Notes: generated by a model not told the origin, from the letters alone. DNA of 64,000 bases from Hyphomicrobiales bacterium (GCA_900472175.1 UCHD01000005.1:186001-250000); one strand, 5' to 3'; positions 41,320 to 51,426 are shown, counted from the stretch's first letter. A program made the numbers and translations.

Positions 41320-42633
41320 TTACTTGGCCCGGCCGCGATAAACGGTATCCAGCCAGACGGCCATGACCAGCACGATGCCGATGACGATGCTTTGCAGCGG
41401 CGTATCGATGCGCAACAACACCATGCCGGACTGCAGCGATTGCATGACGATCGCACCGAGTACGGCGCCCGAGATTGTGCCCATGCCACCGGCAAGCGAC
41501 GTGCCGCCGATGACCGCGGCAGCGATCGTGTACAGTTCGTCGAGCGTGCCTTGCGCATTGGTTGCTGCGTTCAGCCGGGCGGTCGAAATGGCCGCGGCGA
41601 TGGCGCAGAGTGCACCCATCAGCGCGAAGATGCGCACCGTCACCCAGCGGGTCTTGATGCCAGCGAGTTCGGCTGCTTCTGGATTGCCGCCGATCGCAAA
41701 GACATAGCGGCCAAAGCGGGTGCGGGTGGTGAGAAAGCTCATGGCGATAGCGATGCCGACGGCCATCAGCACGGGGATGGCGATGCCGAGCGGGATCTGC
41801 AAGCCACCGTCAGGCCAGGGAATGTTGTTGGCCTCGGCATATTTCTTGGCAAGGTTGACCGGCATATAATAGCTGTTGAGCACCCAGACGGCGGCCAGCA
41901 CCATGACGCAACCGACCGTGGAGAGGAAATACTCCGCCCACATCGGCCGCAGCGGGAAGCCGAAGCGCTTGCGTTGTTTGCGTGAGTTGATGATCGAGGC
42001 GACGATGATGACGCAGGCGATGACGCCGACAACCCAACTGGCCGTCGCACCGATCGATCCTTCCGCACCGCCGCCCATCAGACGGAAGGTCGAGTCCATC
42101 GGCGCAACGGTCGCGCCGGAGATGACGAGGAAGGCCGCAGCGCGCCAGATCAGCAGACCGCCGAGCGTGACGATGAAGGCGGGAACGTTGAGAAAGGCGA
42201 TGATGATGCCCTGGAAGGCGCCGATGGCGGTTCCAAGCGCGATACCGACCGTCAAGGCGATGATCCAGGTGGCCGGGTTGTCGAAACCGATCAGCGGCGG
42301 CAGGATTTTTGCCTGAGTGATCGCCATGATCATGCCGACGAAGCCGAGGATCGAGCCGACCGACAGATCGATATTGCGGGTGACGATGACGAGCACCATG
42401 CCCGTTGCCATGACCGAGACCGACGCAGCCTGGACCGTCAGGTTCCACAGGTTGCGCGGCGTCAGGAAAAGCCCGTCGGTAAAAAATTGAAAGCCGAGCC
42501 AGATGCACATCAGTGCTGCGATCATTCCCAGAAGCCGGGTGTCGATCTCGGTCGCCTGCAGGAAGCGCTGCAAGGCGTTCCCCTGTGTCTGGCGCACGCT
42601 GCTGGAAGGCGTGGCAATGGTGGTGTTTGCCAT
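41320..42633 (-). CDS. xylH: sugar (D-xylose type) ABC transporter permease
   Basis: 437 residues, BPD_transp_2 (RbsC/XylH) class, with ten or more membrane helices. Recognisable are the central FVDGLFLTPRNLWNLTVQAA-like N terminus, NIDLSVGSILGFVGM, and near the end ATNAQGTLDELYTIAAAVIG followed by GTSLAGGMGTISGAVLGA. The length beyond 400 residues fits XylH rather than RbsC. The ATPase gene follows after 12 bases. Confidence 0.87.
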   Translation of the reverse strand: MANTTIATPSSSVRQTQGNALQRFLQATEIDTRLLGMIAALMCIWLGFQFFTDGLFLTPRNLWNLTVQAASVSVMATGMVLVIVTRNIDLSVGSILGFVGMIMAITQAKILPPLIGFDNPATWIIALTVGIALGTAIGAFQGIIIAFLNVPAFIVTLGGLLIWRAAAFLVISGATVAPMDSTFRLMGGGAEGSIGATASWVVGVIACVIIVASIINSRKQRKRFGFPLRPMWAEYFLSTVGCVMVLAAVWVLNSYYMPVNLAKKYAEANNIPWPDGGLQIPLGIAIPVLMAVGIAIAMSFLTTRTRFGRYVFAIGGNPEAAELAGIKTRWVTVRIFALMGALCAIAAAISTARLNAATNAQGTLDELYTIAAAVIGGTSLAGGMGTISGAVLGAIVMQSLQSGMVLLRIDTPLQSIVIGIVLVMAVWLDTVYRGRAK

Positions 42634-42684
42634 TTCCTGATTACTCCCCCTTTATTCTTGTCTAAAGTACCGCGCATCGGAGAA

Positions 42685-42710
42685 GCGCCGCAACGTGGTC
42701 GTTGCGGCGC
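42685..42710 (-). terminator. strong hairpin between xylF and xylH
   Basis: GCGCCGCAACG (42685-42695) and CGTTGCGGCGC (42700-42710) form a perfect 11-bp stem with a TGGT loop, 39 bases after the xylF stop. It lacks a T run in the direction of transcription, so it more likely stabilises xylF RNA or attenuates than fully terminates. Confidence 0.5.
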
Positions 42711-42748
42711 TGGTAACGGGACTTTATCTGCCCATGTTCAGGATCGGA

Positions 42749-43789
42749 TCAGTTGCAGACTGCAACGGTTCCGGCCTTGACGCCCTGGCAGGTTTCTTCC
42801 TTGGAAATCCAGCCGGCGTCGATGACGACGTTCAGATTGTCCTTGGTGATCGGCTGCGGTGCGATGAAGAACGACTGCATTTCGACGCCCTTCGGTCCGC
42901 CGGCAAACTTGACCGTGCCGGGGATCGCGTCCATGGCAGCGCCACCGGCAAGCGCTACGGCGATTTCGCCGGCCTTCTTGCCGAGTTCGCGGCTATCCTT
43001 CCAGACGGATACCGTCTGGGTGCCGAGGGCTACGCGGTTGAGGGCAGCCTTGTCGCCATCCTGGCCCGAAACCGGAACCGAGCCAGCGAGGCCCTGGGCT
43101 TCGAGAGCTGCGACAACGCCGCCGGCCATGCCGTCGTTCGAGGAGACGACACCGTCGATCTTGTTGTCGTTGGCGGTCAGGAACTGCTCCATGTTCTTCT
43201 GGGCAACTTCCGGCTTCCAGCCGTCGGTGTAGGCTTCGCCGACATTCTTGATCTTGCCGGCGTCCATGGCGGCCTTCAGCACTTCCAACTGCCCGGAGAA
43301 CAGGAAGTCAGCGTTCGGGTCCGTCGATGCGCCCTTGATGAAGACGTAGTTGCCTTCCGGCTTGACCTTGAACACTTCGGCAGCCTGCATGCGGCCGACT
43401 TCCTTGTTGTCGAAGGTGATGTAGTAAGCAGCCGGATTTTCGATCAGGCGGTCGTAACCGACGACCGGAATACCTTCAGCGGCGGCCTTTTCGATGGCCG
43501 GGCCGATGGCTTCCGAATCCTGAGCCAGAACGATGATGGCGTTGGCGCCCTGCGCGATCAGCGATTCGATGTCGGTCAGCTGCTTGGCGGCGGATGCCTG
43601 GGCGTCAGCGGAGATGTACTTGTCGCCGGATGCTTCGAGGGCTGCCTTGATGGCGGCTTCGTCGGTCTTCCAGCGCTCTTCCTGGAAGTTCGACCAGGAA
43701 ACGCCGACGACCAGATCCTTGGCCATGGCTGCTGTGTGCAGGGATACGATGATGGCAGCGCCTGCCATCAGTGTCAAAACTGATTTCAT
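42749..43789 (-). CDS. xylF: D-xylose ABC transporter binding protein XylF
   Basis: 346 residues from the ATG at 43789, which has a GGGAGGAC ribosome site; a longer frame (43852) runs into the promoter. The signal peptide ends in TAAMA before [20 protein letters not shown], a segment typical of XylF. It is a family-4 (RbsB-like) periplasmic binding protein and starts the xylFHG operon. The adjacent ROK regulator is of the kind that controls xylose genes, which supports the ligand. Confidence 0.9.
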   Translation of the reverse strand: MKSVLTLMAGAAIIVSLHTAAMAKDLVVGVSWSNFQEERWKTDEAAIKAALEASGDKYISADAQASAAKQLTDIESLIAQGANAIIVLAQDSEAIGPAIEKAAAEGIPVVGYDRLIENPAAYYITFDNKEVGRMQAAEVFKVKPEGNYVFIKGASTDPNADFLFSGQLEVLKAAMDAGKIKNVGEAYTDGWKPEVAQKNMEQFLTANDNKIDGVVSSNDGMAGGVVAALEAQGLAGSVPVSGQDGDKAALNRVALGTQTVSVWKDSRELGKKAGEIAVALAGGAAMDAIPGTVKFAGGPKGVEMQSFFIAPQPITKDNLNVVIDAGWISKEETCQGVKAGTVAVCN

Positions 43790-43881
43790 GAAGTCCTCCC
43801 AAGTGACCGCTGGCCGTCCGCGCGAACCTCCCGCACGGCCCCCGGCCAGCAAATTTGCCTGTCGCCAGCTCCAAAAGAGTT

Positions 43882-43902
43882 TTTTCTCGACAGTCGAGAA
43901 AA
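43882..43902. promoter_or_regulatory. 21-bp palindromic operator of the ROK regulator
   Basis: TTTTCTCGAC-A-GTCGAGAAAA is a perfect palindrome. It sits directly after the -10 of the xylF promoter (minus strand TTGACA at 43931-43926 and CATCTA at 43908-43903, spacing 17) and 118 bases before the divergent ROK gene. ROK repressors of xylose genes use sites of this form. Confidence 0.7.
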
Positions 43903-44019
43903 TAGATGTCAGAGTTTTTCGGGGCTGTCAACAATGCTTCGAACAAGGCCGTTTGACATCGGGCAGATGCTTTGGGAGGAGCATGTGTTTGTGGGATTCG
44001 TGAGTAACAGGGATGCGCA

Positions 44020-45255
44020 ATGCTGAGTAAATCGAGCACCGAACTGGTGCGTCAGCAAAACAGCGCGCTCGTGCTTGCAACGCTGCGGCGCCTGGGGCCG
44101 CTCTCCCACACGGATATATCCGAACATACCGGACTGGCCTCTGCGACTGTTTCGGCGATCACAGCGGAACTCGAGCGGGCAGGGGTTATCGAGAAGGCCG
44201 AGCAGCAGGCGCCTTCGGGACGCGGGCGGCCGCGGGTGCTGTTTGCGCAGCGCCGCGACAGCGGCTTTCTGATTGCCGTACGAATCTCTTCGGATGTCGT
44301 GCAATATTCGCTGGTCGATTATTCCGGGCGGCTGATCGACCGTTTCGAGGAGTCGCGCAATCATAAGGTCGTGGGCACGCAATCCTTTGCCGAGGGCTTT
44401 CTCGATGCGCTGGTCCGCCTCATTCACCGGTCGCAACTGGACAAGGCGCAGATTCTCGCCGTTTCGATATCCAGCAAGGGCACCGTCGATGCCGACGGCA
44501 AGCGGCTGTTGTGGTCGCCGGTCTTTGGTGGCGAGCAGATCGATTTCGTATCGCTGCTGCAGCCGGAATGGCGGGCCAAGGTGACGCTGAACAACGAGAC
44601 GCTTCTGGTTGCGCAGGCTCTGGGGATGAAGGCGGATGCGAGCGAGGCCGGGTCTTTTCGCGCCCTTGCCGCCTTGTCGCTTGGCCACAGCATCGGCCTT
44701 GGCGTTGCCCGCAAGGATAGGTTCGGCGAACTGGAGGTGACGGCACCCAATTTCGGCCACATGCTGCACGCTGCCAATGGCTGCCTGTGTCGCTGCGGCT
44801 CCTTCGGCTGCATCGAGGCGTCGGCCGGGTTTTATGGAATTCTGCGCACCGCCTTCGAAGTGCCGCCCGATACCATTCCGGCCAAATTCGTGCCGCTGGC
44901 GGAAATGGACAAGATCGCCACAAGTGCGCGCCAGGGAAACCGCATGGCGGGTTATGCCTTCCGTCAGGCCGGCATTGCGCTCGGCAATGGCCTTTCCCGG
45001 TTGCTCAGCCTTTACGACCGCATGCCGATCTCCATCACCGGACCGGGAACGCGCTATTTCGACCTGCTGCAGCGGGGTGTCGATGAGGGGTTGGAGCAGT
45101 CGCACGAGGTTCGCCTGCAGGGTAAACCGGAGATTTCGGTGATATTCGACGAACAGCGGCTGGTTTTTGATGGTCATCTGGATCGGGCCTTGACCGACAT
45201 GGATCATGATATCGCCGCCTTCAGGCCGCTTCCGCCGTCGATAGAACAGGCTTGA
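44020..45255 (+). CDS. ROK-family transcriptional regulator, XylR-like
   Basis: 411 residues. An N-terminal winged helix (LGPLSHTDISEHTGLASATV onward, residues ~25-60) is followed by a ROK domain: the sugar-kinase-like segments ILAVSISSKGTVDADGKRLLWSP and HSIGLGVARKDRF, and a cysteine zinc cluster NGCLCRCGSFGCIEA. The kinase DxGxT phosphate motif is lost, as usual in regulators. It is divergent from xylFHG, with a perfect palindrome between them, so it most likely represses xyl transport until xylose or a derivative binds. Confidence 0.87.
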   Translation: MLSKSSTELVRQQNSALVLATLRRLGPLSHTDISEHTGLASATVSAITAELERAGVIEKAEQQAPSGRGRPRVLFAQRRDSGFLIAVRISSDVVQYSLVDYSGRLIDRFEESRNHKVVGTQSFAEGFLDALVRLIHRSQLDKAQILAVSISSKGTVDADGKRLLWSPVFGGEQIDFVSLLQPEWRAKVTLNNETLLVAQALGMKADASEAGSFRALAALSLGHSIGLGVARKDRFGELEVTAPNFGHMLHAANGCLCRCGSFGCIEASAGFYGILRTAFEVPPDTIPAKFVPLAEMDKIATSARQGNRMAGYAFRQAGIALGNGLSRLLSLYDRMPISITGPGTRYFDLLQRGVDEGLEQSHEVRLQGKPEISVIFDEQRLVFDGHLDRALTDMDHDIAAFRPLPPSIEQA

Positions 45256-45259
45256 TGCA

Positions 45260-45287
45260 AGAAAGGCCGGGGAAACCCGGCCTTTCT
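45260..45287. terminator. bidirectional terminator between ROK gene and iolG
   Basis: AGAAAGGCCGGG-GAAA-CCCGGCCTTTCT: a perfect 12-bp stem with a GAAA loop between two convergent genes. Short T stretches occur in the stem on both sides. Confidence 0.75.
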
Positions 45288-45303
45288 GACTTCAGTGTAT
45301 CGA

Positions 45304-46299
45304 TCAGGCGTCGATGCGGATCTGTCGTTTTTCCGTCACGGACTTCAGGGCTGCATCAGCCAGTGCCAGCGCTGCGAGGCCATCGGCGCCCGAAGGCGTG
45401 ATCTTCGTGCCCTTCTCGATCGCCGAAATGAAGCCGGCGATCTCGTTCGCATAGGCTTCGGTATAGCGGGTCATGAAGAAATCGTGCAGCGGCGGACGGG
45501 TGTAGCCGTCGCCATTGGCGATCTCGATCGAGACGGCGCGCTGGTTTTCCGCCGAGACGACACCCTTCGAGCCGTGCACTTCGATGCGCTGGTCGTAGCC
45601 ATAGGTGGCGCGGCGGGAGTTGGAGATGATCGCCTGCTTGCCGGATGCAGTCTCAAGAATGACCGAGACGCTGTCATAATCGCCGGCCTTGCCGATTTCC
45701 GGATCGACCAGCACGGCCGCATGGGCGGTAACGGCGACCGGCTCTTCGCCGAGCAGGAAGCGGGCCATATCGAAATCATGGATGGTCATGTCGCGGAAGA
45801 TGCCGCCGGAACGCTTGATGTAATCGACCGGCGGGGCGCCGGGATCGCGCGAAATGATCGTCACCATTTCGACGTCGCCGATCTTGCCGTCGTCGATCGC
45901 CTTGCGCACGGCCATGAAGTGCGGATCGAAGCGGCGGTTGAAGCCGACCATCAGCTTGCCCTTGGTCTCCTCGACAACCTTGATGCACTCGCGAACGCGG
46001 CCGACGTCGAGATCAACAGGCTTTTCGCAAAAGATCGCCTTGCCGGCACGGGCGAAGCGCTCGATCAGGTCGGCATGGGTGTCGGTCGGGGTGCAGATGA
46101 CGACGGCGTCGATATCCGCTGACTTTTCGATCTCTTCGATGGTGCGGACCGCGCAGCCGTACTGCTTGGCGATCGCGTTGGCGGCCTCGGGAAACGCGTC
46201 GGCGACGGCGACAAGGACGGCATCCGGATTGCCGCTGACGGCTTTGGCATGGACCTTGCCGATACGGCCGGCGCCGAGAAGACCAAATCTGACGGTCAT
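45304..46299 (-). CDS. iolG: inositol 2-dehydrogenase
   Basis: 331 residues from the ATG at 46299; the in-frame ATG at 46305 touches the ribosome site and is less likely. The Rossmann motif GLLGAGRIGKVHAKAV, EKPVDLD (signature Lys in CEKPVDLDVGRV), and the catalytic region GGIFRDMTIHDFDMARF with Asp and His are typical of myo-inositol 2-dehydrogenase (IolG/IdhA). The enzyme oxidises myo-inositol to 2-keto-myo-inositol with NAD. The other iol genes are absent here, an arrangement also known for idhA in Sinorhizobium. Confidence 0.88.
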   Translation of the reverse strand: MTVRFGLLGAGRIGKVHAKAVSGNPDAVLVAVADAFPEAANAIAKQYGCAVRTIEEIEKSADIDAVVICTPTDTHADLIERFARAGKAIFCEKPVDLDVGRVRECIKVVEETKGKLMVGFNRRFDPHFMAVRKAIDDGKIGDVEMVTIISRDPGAPPVDYIKRSGGIFRDMTIHDFDMARFLLGEEPVAVTAHAAVLVDPEIGKAGDYDSVSVILETASGKQAIISNSRRATYGYDQRIEVHGSKGVVSAENQRAVSIEIANGDGYTRPPLHDFFMTRYTEAYANEIAGFISAIEKGTKITPSGADGLAALALADAALKSVTEKRQIRIDA

Positions 46300-46305
46300 G
46301 TTCAT

Positions 46306-46683
46306 CTCTTTTTGACGAGCGGCAAAGCGCCGCGAAGGGACGGGGTGATGACGCTCACTCCGGACAGGCGTTGCGGAAGACAGGTCCGCGCTGATGCTTT
46401 CAAGGTTGTTTCAGGCGTTGGCCGGCCCTGTATTGCGGGCAGGGGCAATCTCTCTCCCTGTTCTTTTCCACTCTGGCGCGCATACCGCATATCTCCTCCG
46501 GTACACGCGAAAATCAGAATGAAAACGTAACGAACTTAATTTTCGGAATTTTTATTCTATTTACGCCGTCGCCGTCAAGCTGTTAAACCGTCCGGCCCCT
46601 TGCGGCAAATGTCCTTTTGGCCATAAAGCTGTGACCTTGTGATGTAAGGCCTTCAGGGCCGAAAATTTCCAAGGACAGTTTGC
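46306..46683. other. intergenic region upstream of iolG
   Basis: 378 bases between divergent genes. I see no convincing gene. GGAA-N6-TTCT at 46545-46558 is one base from the IolR half-site pattern GGAA-N6-TTCC known in rhizobia, and GAAT-TTTT-ATTC inside it is palindromic; it is about 250 bases from iolG. An AAGGCC-TTCA-GGGCC hairpin lies just before the DUF3329 gene. Confidence 0.4.
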
Positions 46684-46911
46684 ATGATGAAGTTCATCGA
46701 CCCGGATCATCCGTTCTACAAGCCGCTTTGGGTCCGGCTGTTGATCGTGGCGCTCTGCTGTGTCTGGACTGCCGTCGAATTCTGGAACGGCGCTGATACC
46801 TGGGGGATGATCTTCCTTGCTGTCTCCGCCTATACGGCCTGCGTGTTGATCATCTTTTTCAAGCCGAAGGCCGAGGTTGCCGAAGAGGCCAAGACCGATG
46901 ACCCGGCCTGA
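46684..46911 (+). CDS. DUF3329 small membrane protein
   Basis: 75 residues; a second ATG follows the first directly. After FIDPDHPFYKPLWVR come two membrane helices (LLIVALCCVWTAVEFWNG and TWGMIFLAVSAYTACVLIIFF), then a charged tail. The FxDPxHPFYxPLWxR start is typical of the DUF3329 family, found in many rhizobia with no known function. It is convergent with the J-domain-like gene, four bases between them. Confidence 0.78.
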   Translation: MMKFIDPDHPFYKPLWVRLLIVALCCVWTAVEFWNGADTWGMIFLAVSAYTACVLIIFFKPKAEVAEEAKTDDPA

Positions 46912-46914
46912 TCA

Positions 46915-47376
46915 TCACCGCCGCTGCAACAGCCGTAACCGCCGTTGCGCCTCGTCGATCAGCATGTTGGCGATTTTCATCCGGATGGTCGCGTTGGCGC
47001 GGAAGTCCGGGTGGTGCCGGTCTGGATGATTTTCGGCAGCGAAGCGCCGGCGCTTGTCGGTGAGTGTTTGCTGCGTCTCCGTTTCCGTCAGCGCTAGGTC
47101 GGCAGCGATCTGTTCCGGCTGAACGCGGCCCAGATGATCCGGCATGACGGGCCTGGGAACAGGTTTGGGTGGCGCCAGCATCTCGTCGCTGGCCGTGTCG
47201 AAATAGGCACGCTGAACCGCGCCGCTGTCTGCCATCCCGGATGTGGCAAGATTGCTGACGAAGCCGCCGTTGAGGCCGCAGATATTGGCATGCGCTGGCT
47301 GCTCGTCCTCAGCAGGGCCGTCTTCTTCCGTTTTCAGCCGTTCCAGAACGGACTGGAACACCGATATTCCGAACAT
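46915..47376 (-). CDS. J-domain-like (DnaJ-related) protein
   Basis: 153 residues. Residues ~90-150 resemble a J domain, with the diagnostic HPD inside FAAENHPDRHHPDFRANATI and helix IV ANMLIDEAQRRL. Residues 1-85 are unlike known domains and contain a Pro-rich linker (PPKPVPRPVMP). There is no Gly/Phe-rich or zinc-finger part, so it is not DnaJ itself; it may direct DnaK to a special client. It stands alone, without dnaK nearby. Confidence 0.72.
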   Translation of the reverse strand: MFGISVFQSVLERLKTEEDGPAEDEQPAHANICGLNGGFVSNLATSGMADSGAVQRAYFDTASDEMLAPPKPVPRPVMPDHLGRVQPEQIAADLALTETETQQTLTDKRRRFAAENHPDRHHPDFRANATIRMKIANMLIDEAQRRLRLLQRR

Positions 47377-47429
47377 GCCTATCTTCCCATTTTCCCGTCT
47401 TAGAGCATGGCAAGGTTTTGCGGGCCTGA

Positions 47430-48407
47430 TCAGGCGGAGCTCTGCTTGAGGATCAGGTCATAGAGCAGCTTGGCACTTGGCGGCAGGGCGCGGCCGCGGG
47501 CGGTGATCAGGCTGTAGGGTCTGATCTTGATGTCGAAGTCTGTCGGAAGGACGCGAATCTCGCCTGCCTGGCCGCCGCTTCCAGCGATCAGCGTTGCCAC
47601 GTCACGGGCAACGGGAGCGACGGCATTGGTGTGGCGGACGATGGAGACCGTGAGGATCGTCGATGATGTGTTGATGATGGTTGAGGGCAGGGGCGTGCCA
47701 GCCGACAGGAAACTGTCTTCGACGGCGCGCCGCAGAAGCGTTCCGGATGGCTGGAAAACCCAGTCGTAACCGGGCAGATCAGACGAACTGATGATGCCCT
47801 TGTCGAGCAGCGGATGACCCGCCCGGACAATCAGGCAGACGTCTTCCTCGCCGAGTTCGATCAGGTTGAACTGCCTTGGATCCATGTCGTCCGGTATCCG
47901 GCCGATGACGAAGTCGTGCCGGGCTGCCAGTAGTTCGCGTACCAGCACATTGCTGTTTTCGATCTGGATGTTGATTTCGATGCCGGGATAGGCGGTCGAA
48001 ACCTGCCTGATGGCGGGGACGGCAAGATTGAGGGCGGGGCCGGTGACGGAACCGAGCGACACCGAACCGCCGCTTCCTGTCTTCAATTCGTTGATCTCAC
48101 GCGTCGTTTCCCGCAGTTCCAGGAAGATAGTGCGCGCACGCCGCGCCAGCGCCCGGCCATACTGCGTCAACTCGACGCCACGGGCGACGCGGGCGCAGAG
48201 CGGCGCCTTGAGAATGGTCTCGATCTCACCCAGCATACGCGACGCGGCCGGCTGCGAAATGCTGAGAGAATCGGCTGCAGAACTAATCTGACCATGCTCT
48301 TCGATGGCCAGAATCAGCTGCAGATGACTCATTTTTAAGCCTAATCGAAAAATTCCGCGTTCCGAGTAATCCACAACTGTGGATGAGAGCGGCGCTGAAT
48401 CCTCCAT
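47430..48407 (-). CDS. gbpR: LysR-family regulator GbpR
   Basis: 325 residues. The helix-turn-helix is LILAIEEHGQISSAADSLSI then SQPAASRMLGEIE (residues ~30-62), with a LysR substrate-binding domain to the end (SLGSVTGPALNLAVPAIRQV). It is divergent from chvE, the place of gbpR (galactose-binding protein regulator) in Agrobacterium, which controls chvE in response to L-arabinose, D-galactose and D-fucose. An AT-rich TATA-N10-TATA element lies at 48472-48489 in the 296-base gap; a LysR site there is possible but not proven. Confidence 0.88.
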   Translation of the reverse strand: MEDSAPLSSTVVDYSERGIFRLGLKMSHLQLILAIEEHGQISSAADSLSISQPAASRMLGEIETILKAPLCARVARGVELTQYGRALARRARTIFLELRETTREINELKTGSGGSVSLGSVTGPALNLAVPAIRQVSTAYPGIEINIQIENSNVLVRELLAARHDFVIGRIPDDMDPRQFNLIELGEEDVCLIVRAGHPLLDKGIISSSDLPGYDWVFQPSGTLLRRAVEDSFLSAGTPLPSTIINTSSTILTVSIVRHTNAVAPVARDVATLIAGSGGQAGEIRVLPTDFDIKIRPYSLITARGRALPPSAKLLYDLILKQSSA

Positions 48408-48703
48408 ATTTTACCCACCTTCCGAGAAAAATGCCTTCGCATCTGCAAAAAATCACACTGTTCCGTCATATTATACCGAAATTGCTATATGGATACACAC
48501 ATATTGCATTTGACAGTTATGATGTTTGATTCCAGTTTGCGATCATGTGCGCCAGCGTGCTCGGGAGCGTGTAAGGCCTGGGAGGGCTTTCTTTCACCCC
48601 TTAAACCTCCGCCAAGAGATTTTCTGATCTCTCGGCTGCGCGACGCGCTGCACATATCGAGGCCGGCTGATCGCCGCCTGGATCAACACTCAGGGAGAGA
48701 TAT

Positions 48704-49771
48704 ATGAGATTAGTTACTTCGCTTCTCGCCGCCGCAGCGCTCAGCGTGGCGTCGTTCGTCGTTCCGGCGATTGCCCAGGACAAGGGCACCGTTGGTATCT
48801 CGATGCCGACCAAGACCTCGACCCGTTGGATTTCCGACGGCGAGACCATGGAAAAGCTGTTCAAGGAAGCCGGCTACACGGCGGACCTGCAGTTTGCTGA
48901 CGACGATATCCCGAACCAGCTTGCCCAGATCGAGAACATGGTCACCAAGGGTGCCAAGGTTCTGATCATCGGCGCCATCGACGGCACGACGCTCTCCGAC
49001 ATCCTGGCCAAGGCTCACGAAGCTGGCGTCAAGGTTATCGCATATGACCGTCTGATCCGCGATTCCGGCAACGTCGACTACTATGCCACGTTCGACAACT
49101 TCCAGGTTGGCGTTCTGCAGGCAACGACACTCGTCCAGGGCCTGAAGCTCGACGGCGCGACCGAGCCGAAGAACGTTGAACTGTTCGGCGGTTCGCCGGA
49201 CGACAACAACGCCTTCTTCTTCTACGATGGTGCAATGTCGGTTCTGCAGCCGCTGATCGATAGCGGCAAGATCGTCGTCAAGTCCGGCCAGACGGGCATG
49301 GAAAAGGTCGGCACGCTGCGTTGGGACGGTGCTGTTGCACAGGCCCGCATGGAAAACCTGCTCTCCTCGACCTACACCGATGCCAAGGTTGACGGCGTTC
49401 TGTCGCCTTACGATGGTCTCTCCATCGGCATCATCTCGGCCCTGAAGGGCGTTGGCTACGGTTCCGGCGATATGCCGATGCCTGTTGTTACCGGCCAGGA
49501 CGCTGAACTTCCGTCGGTCAAGTCGATCCTCGCTGGCGAACAGTATTCCTCGATCTTCAAGGATACCCGCGAGCTTGCCAAGGTTGCCGTCTCGATGACG
49601 GACGCCATCATTGGCGGCAAGGAGCCGGAAATCAACGACACCAAGACCTACGACAACGGCGTCAAGGTTATCCCGTCCTACCTCCTGAAGCCGGTCGCTG
49701 TTGACAAGTCGAACGTCAAGGAAGTGCTGGTCGGCGCTGGTTACTACACGGAAGACCAGATCAACAACTGA
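48704..49771 (+). CDS. chvE: multiple sugar-binding periplasmic protein ChvE
   Basis: 355 residues. A signal peptide of about 24 residues ends in PAIA before [13 protein letters not shown]. The mature protein closely resembles ChvE of Agrobacterium along its length, for example [36 protein letters not shown] and [20 protein letters not shown]. It binds aldoses such as L-arabinose, D-galactose and D-glucose for the GguAB transporter, and in Agrobacterium also interacts with VirA; no vir genes are in this window. Confidence 0.95.
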   Translation: MRLVTSLLAAAALSVASFVVPAIAQDKGTVGISMPTKTSTRWISDGETMEKLFKEAGYTADLQFADDDIPNQLAQIENMVTKGAKVLIIGAIDGTTLSDILAKAHEAGVKVIAYDRLIRDSGNVDYYATFDNFQVGVLQATTLVQGLKLDGATEPKNVELFGGSPDDNNAFFFYDGAMSVLQPLIDSGKIVVKSGQTGMEKVGTLRWDGAVAQARMENLLSSTYTDAKVDGVLSPYDGLSIGIISALKGVGYGSGDMPMPVVTGQDAELPSVKSILAGEQYSSIFKDTRELAKVAVSMTDAIIGGKEPEINDTKTYDNGVKVIPSYLLKPVAVDKSNVKEVLVGAGYYTEDQINN

Positions 49772-49789
49772 TCCCGTCTTTTCCATCCG

Positions 49790-49817
49790 GGGCCCGCGAT
49801 CACTTGCGGGCCCTTTT
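49790..49817 (+). terminator. attenuator/terminator between chvE and gguA
   Basis: GGGCCCGC (49790-49797) pairs with GCGGGCCC (49806-49813), followed by TTTTATCTT. It lies 18 bases after chvE and 73 before the gguA start, so partial termination would give more ChvE than GguAB. Confidence 0.7.
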
Positions 49818-49890
49818 ATCTTGATGAGAGACTTGTATTGTCGCTGTGTCTGGCCTCATCATCTACGGACTGCCGCAGGAATACCTGAAC

Positions 49891-51426
49891 ATGGACAACA
49901 TCATTCTCGAAATGCGGGGCATCACCAAGACGTTTCCGGGCGTAAAGGCTCTGGACAATGTCAACCTCAAGGTCCGCGAAGGTGAAATTCACGCCCTTGT
50001 CGGCGAAAACGGTGCCGGAAAATCAACGCTGATGAAGGTGCTGAGCGGTGTCTATCCTGCCGGAACCTATGACGGCGAGATCCACTACGACAATGAAGTT
50101 CGCAACTTCACGACGATCTCCGACAGTGAACATCTCGGCATCATCATCATTCACCAGGAGCTGGCGCTCGTGCCGCTGCTGTCGATTGCCGAAAACATCT
50201 TTCTTGGCAACGAAATCGCCACCAACGGCGTCATCGACTGGAAACAGACGTTTTCGCGCACCCAGGAACTGCTCGACAAGGTGGGCCTGCGGGAACCGCC
50301 GACGGCGCGCATCACGGACATCGGCATCGGCAAGCAGCAGCTAGTGGAAATCGCCAAGGCACTGTCGAAGAAGGTCCGGTTGCTGATCCTCGACGAGCCG
50401 ACCGCATCGCTCAACGAAACCGATTCCGACGCGCTGCTGAAGCTGCTGATGGAGTTCCGCAAGCAGGGCATGACCTCGATCATCATTTCGCACAAGCTGA
50501 ACGAGATCAAGAAGGTCGCCGACAAGATCACCATCATCCGCGACGGCGGAACGGTCGAGACACTCGACTGTCATAACGAAGATATCAGCGAAGACCGGAT
50601 CATCAAGGGCATGGTCGGCCGCGATATGGAAGACCGCTACCCGGCGCGCGAACCCAAGATCGGCGAGACGCTGCTGGAAGTGAAGAACTGGAATGTCTTT
50701 CACCAGCACCATCGCGACCGGCAGTTCCTGCACGATATCAATTTTACCGTTCGAGCCGGCGAAGTCGTCGGCATTGCCGGCCTGATGGGGGCCGGACGTA
50801 CCGAAACCGCGATGAGCATTTTCGGCAAGTCCTGGGGCCACAAGATCACCGGTGACGTTTTGATGCACGGCAAGTCCGTCGATGTCAGCACCATACCGCG
50901 CGCCATCGATGCCGGTCTTGCCTATGTCACCGAGGACCGCAAGCATCTCGGCCTGGTGCTCAACAACAACATCATGCACAACACGACGCTGGCGAACCTC
51001 AATGCCGTGGCCAGCGGCGGCGTCATCGATGGGCACCGGGAAGCCAAGGTCGCTACCGATTATCGCACCAAGCTGCGCATCCGTTCCCATTCGATCTATC
51101 AGGAAGCCGTCAATCTTTCCGGCGGCAACCAGCAGAAGGTCGTCCTGTCGAAATGGCTGTTCACCAATCCCGAGGTCTTGATCCTCGACGAACCGACGCG
51201 CGGCATCGACGTCGGGGCGAAATATGAAATCTACTCCATCATCAACCAGCTTGCGGCCGAAGGGAAAGGCATTCTGATGATCTCGTCGGAAATGCCCGAA
51301 CTGCTCGGAACCTGCGACCGCGTCTACGTCATGAACGAGGGACGCATCGTTGCCGAGCTTTCGAAAGCGGAAGCAAGCCAAGAATCCATCATGCGCGCCA
51401 TCATGCGCTCCGGGGAGAAACACTAA
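49891..51426 (+). CDS. gguA: sugar ABC transporter ATP-binding protein GguA
   Basis: 511 residues from the ATG at 49891; an upstream in-frame GTG (49846) adds 15 unneeded residues. Two ATPase domains: Walker [13 protein letters not shown] at about residues 37-48 and signature-type [14 protein letters not shown] in the first, and [15 protein letters not shown] with [17 protein letters not shown] in the second, whose Walker A is degenerate ([10 protein letters not shown]), as in RbsA/XylG proteins. It powers import of ChvE-bound sugars. Its stop overlaps the gguB start by one base. Confidence 0.94.
   Translation: MDNIILEMRGITKTFPGVKALDNVNLKVREGEIHALVGENGAGKSTLMKVLSGVYPAGTYDGEIHYDNEVRNFTTISDSEHLGIIIIHQELALVPLLSIAENIFLGNEIATNGVIDWKQTFSRTQELLDKVGLREPPTARITDIGIGKQQLVEIAKALSKKVRLLILDEPTASLNETDSDALLKLLMEFRKQGMTSIIISHKLNEIKKVADKITIIRDGGTVETLDCHNEDISEDRIIKGMVGRDMEDRYPAREPKIGETLLEVKNWNVFHQHHRDRQFLHDINFTVRAGEVVGIAGLMGAGRTETAMSIFGKSWGHKITGDVLMHGKSVDVSTIPRAIDAGLAYVTEDRKHLGLVLNNNIMHNTTLANLNAVASGGVIDGHREAKVATDYRTKLRIRSHSIYQEAVNLSGGNQQKVVLSKWLFTNPEVLILDEPTRGIDVGAKYEIYSIINQLAAEGKGILMISSEMPELLGTCDRVYVMNEGRIVAELSKAEASQESIMRAIMRSGEKH

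Noticed and set aside
46545-46558. GGAA-N6-TTCT considered as an IolR site for iolG.
   Set aside because: One mismatch to GGAA-N6-TTCC and about 250 bases from iolG; noted only in the description of the gap.
48472-48523. Promoter for chvE (TTGACA at 48510 and TATGAT at 48518).
   Set aside because: The two elements overlap in spacing and do not form a usable -35/-10 pair; the real promoter cannot be placed by eye.
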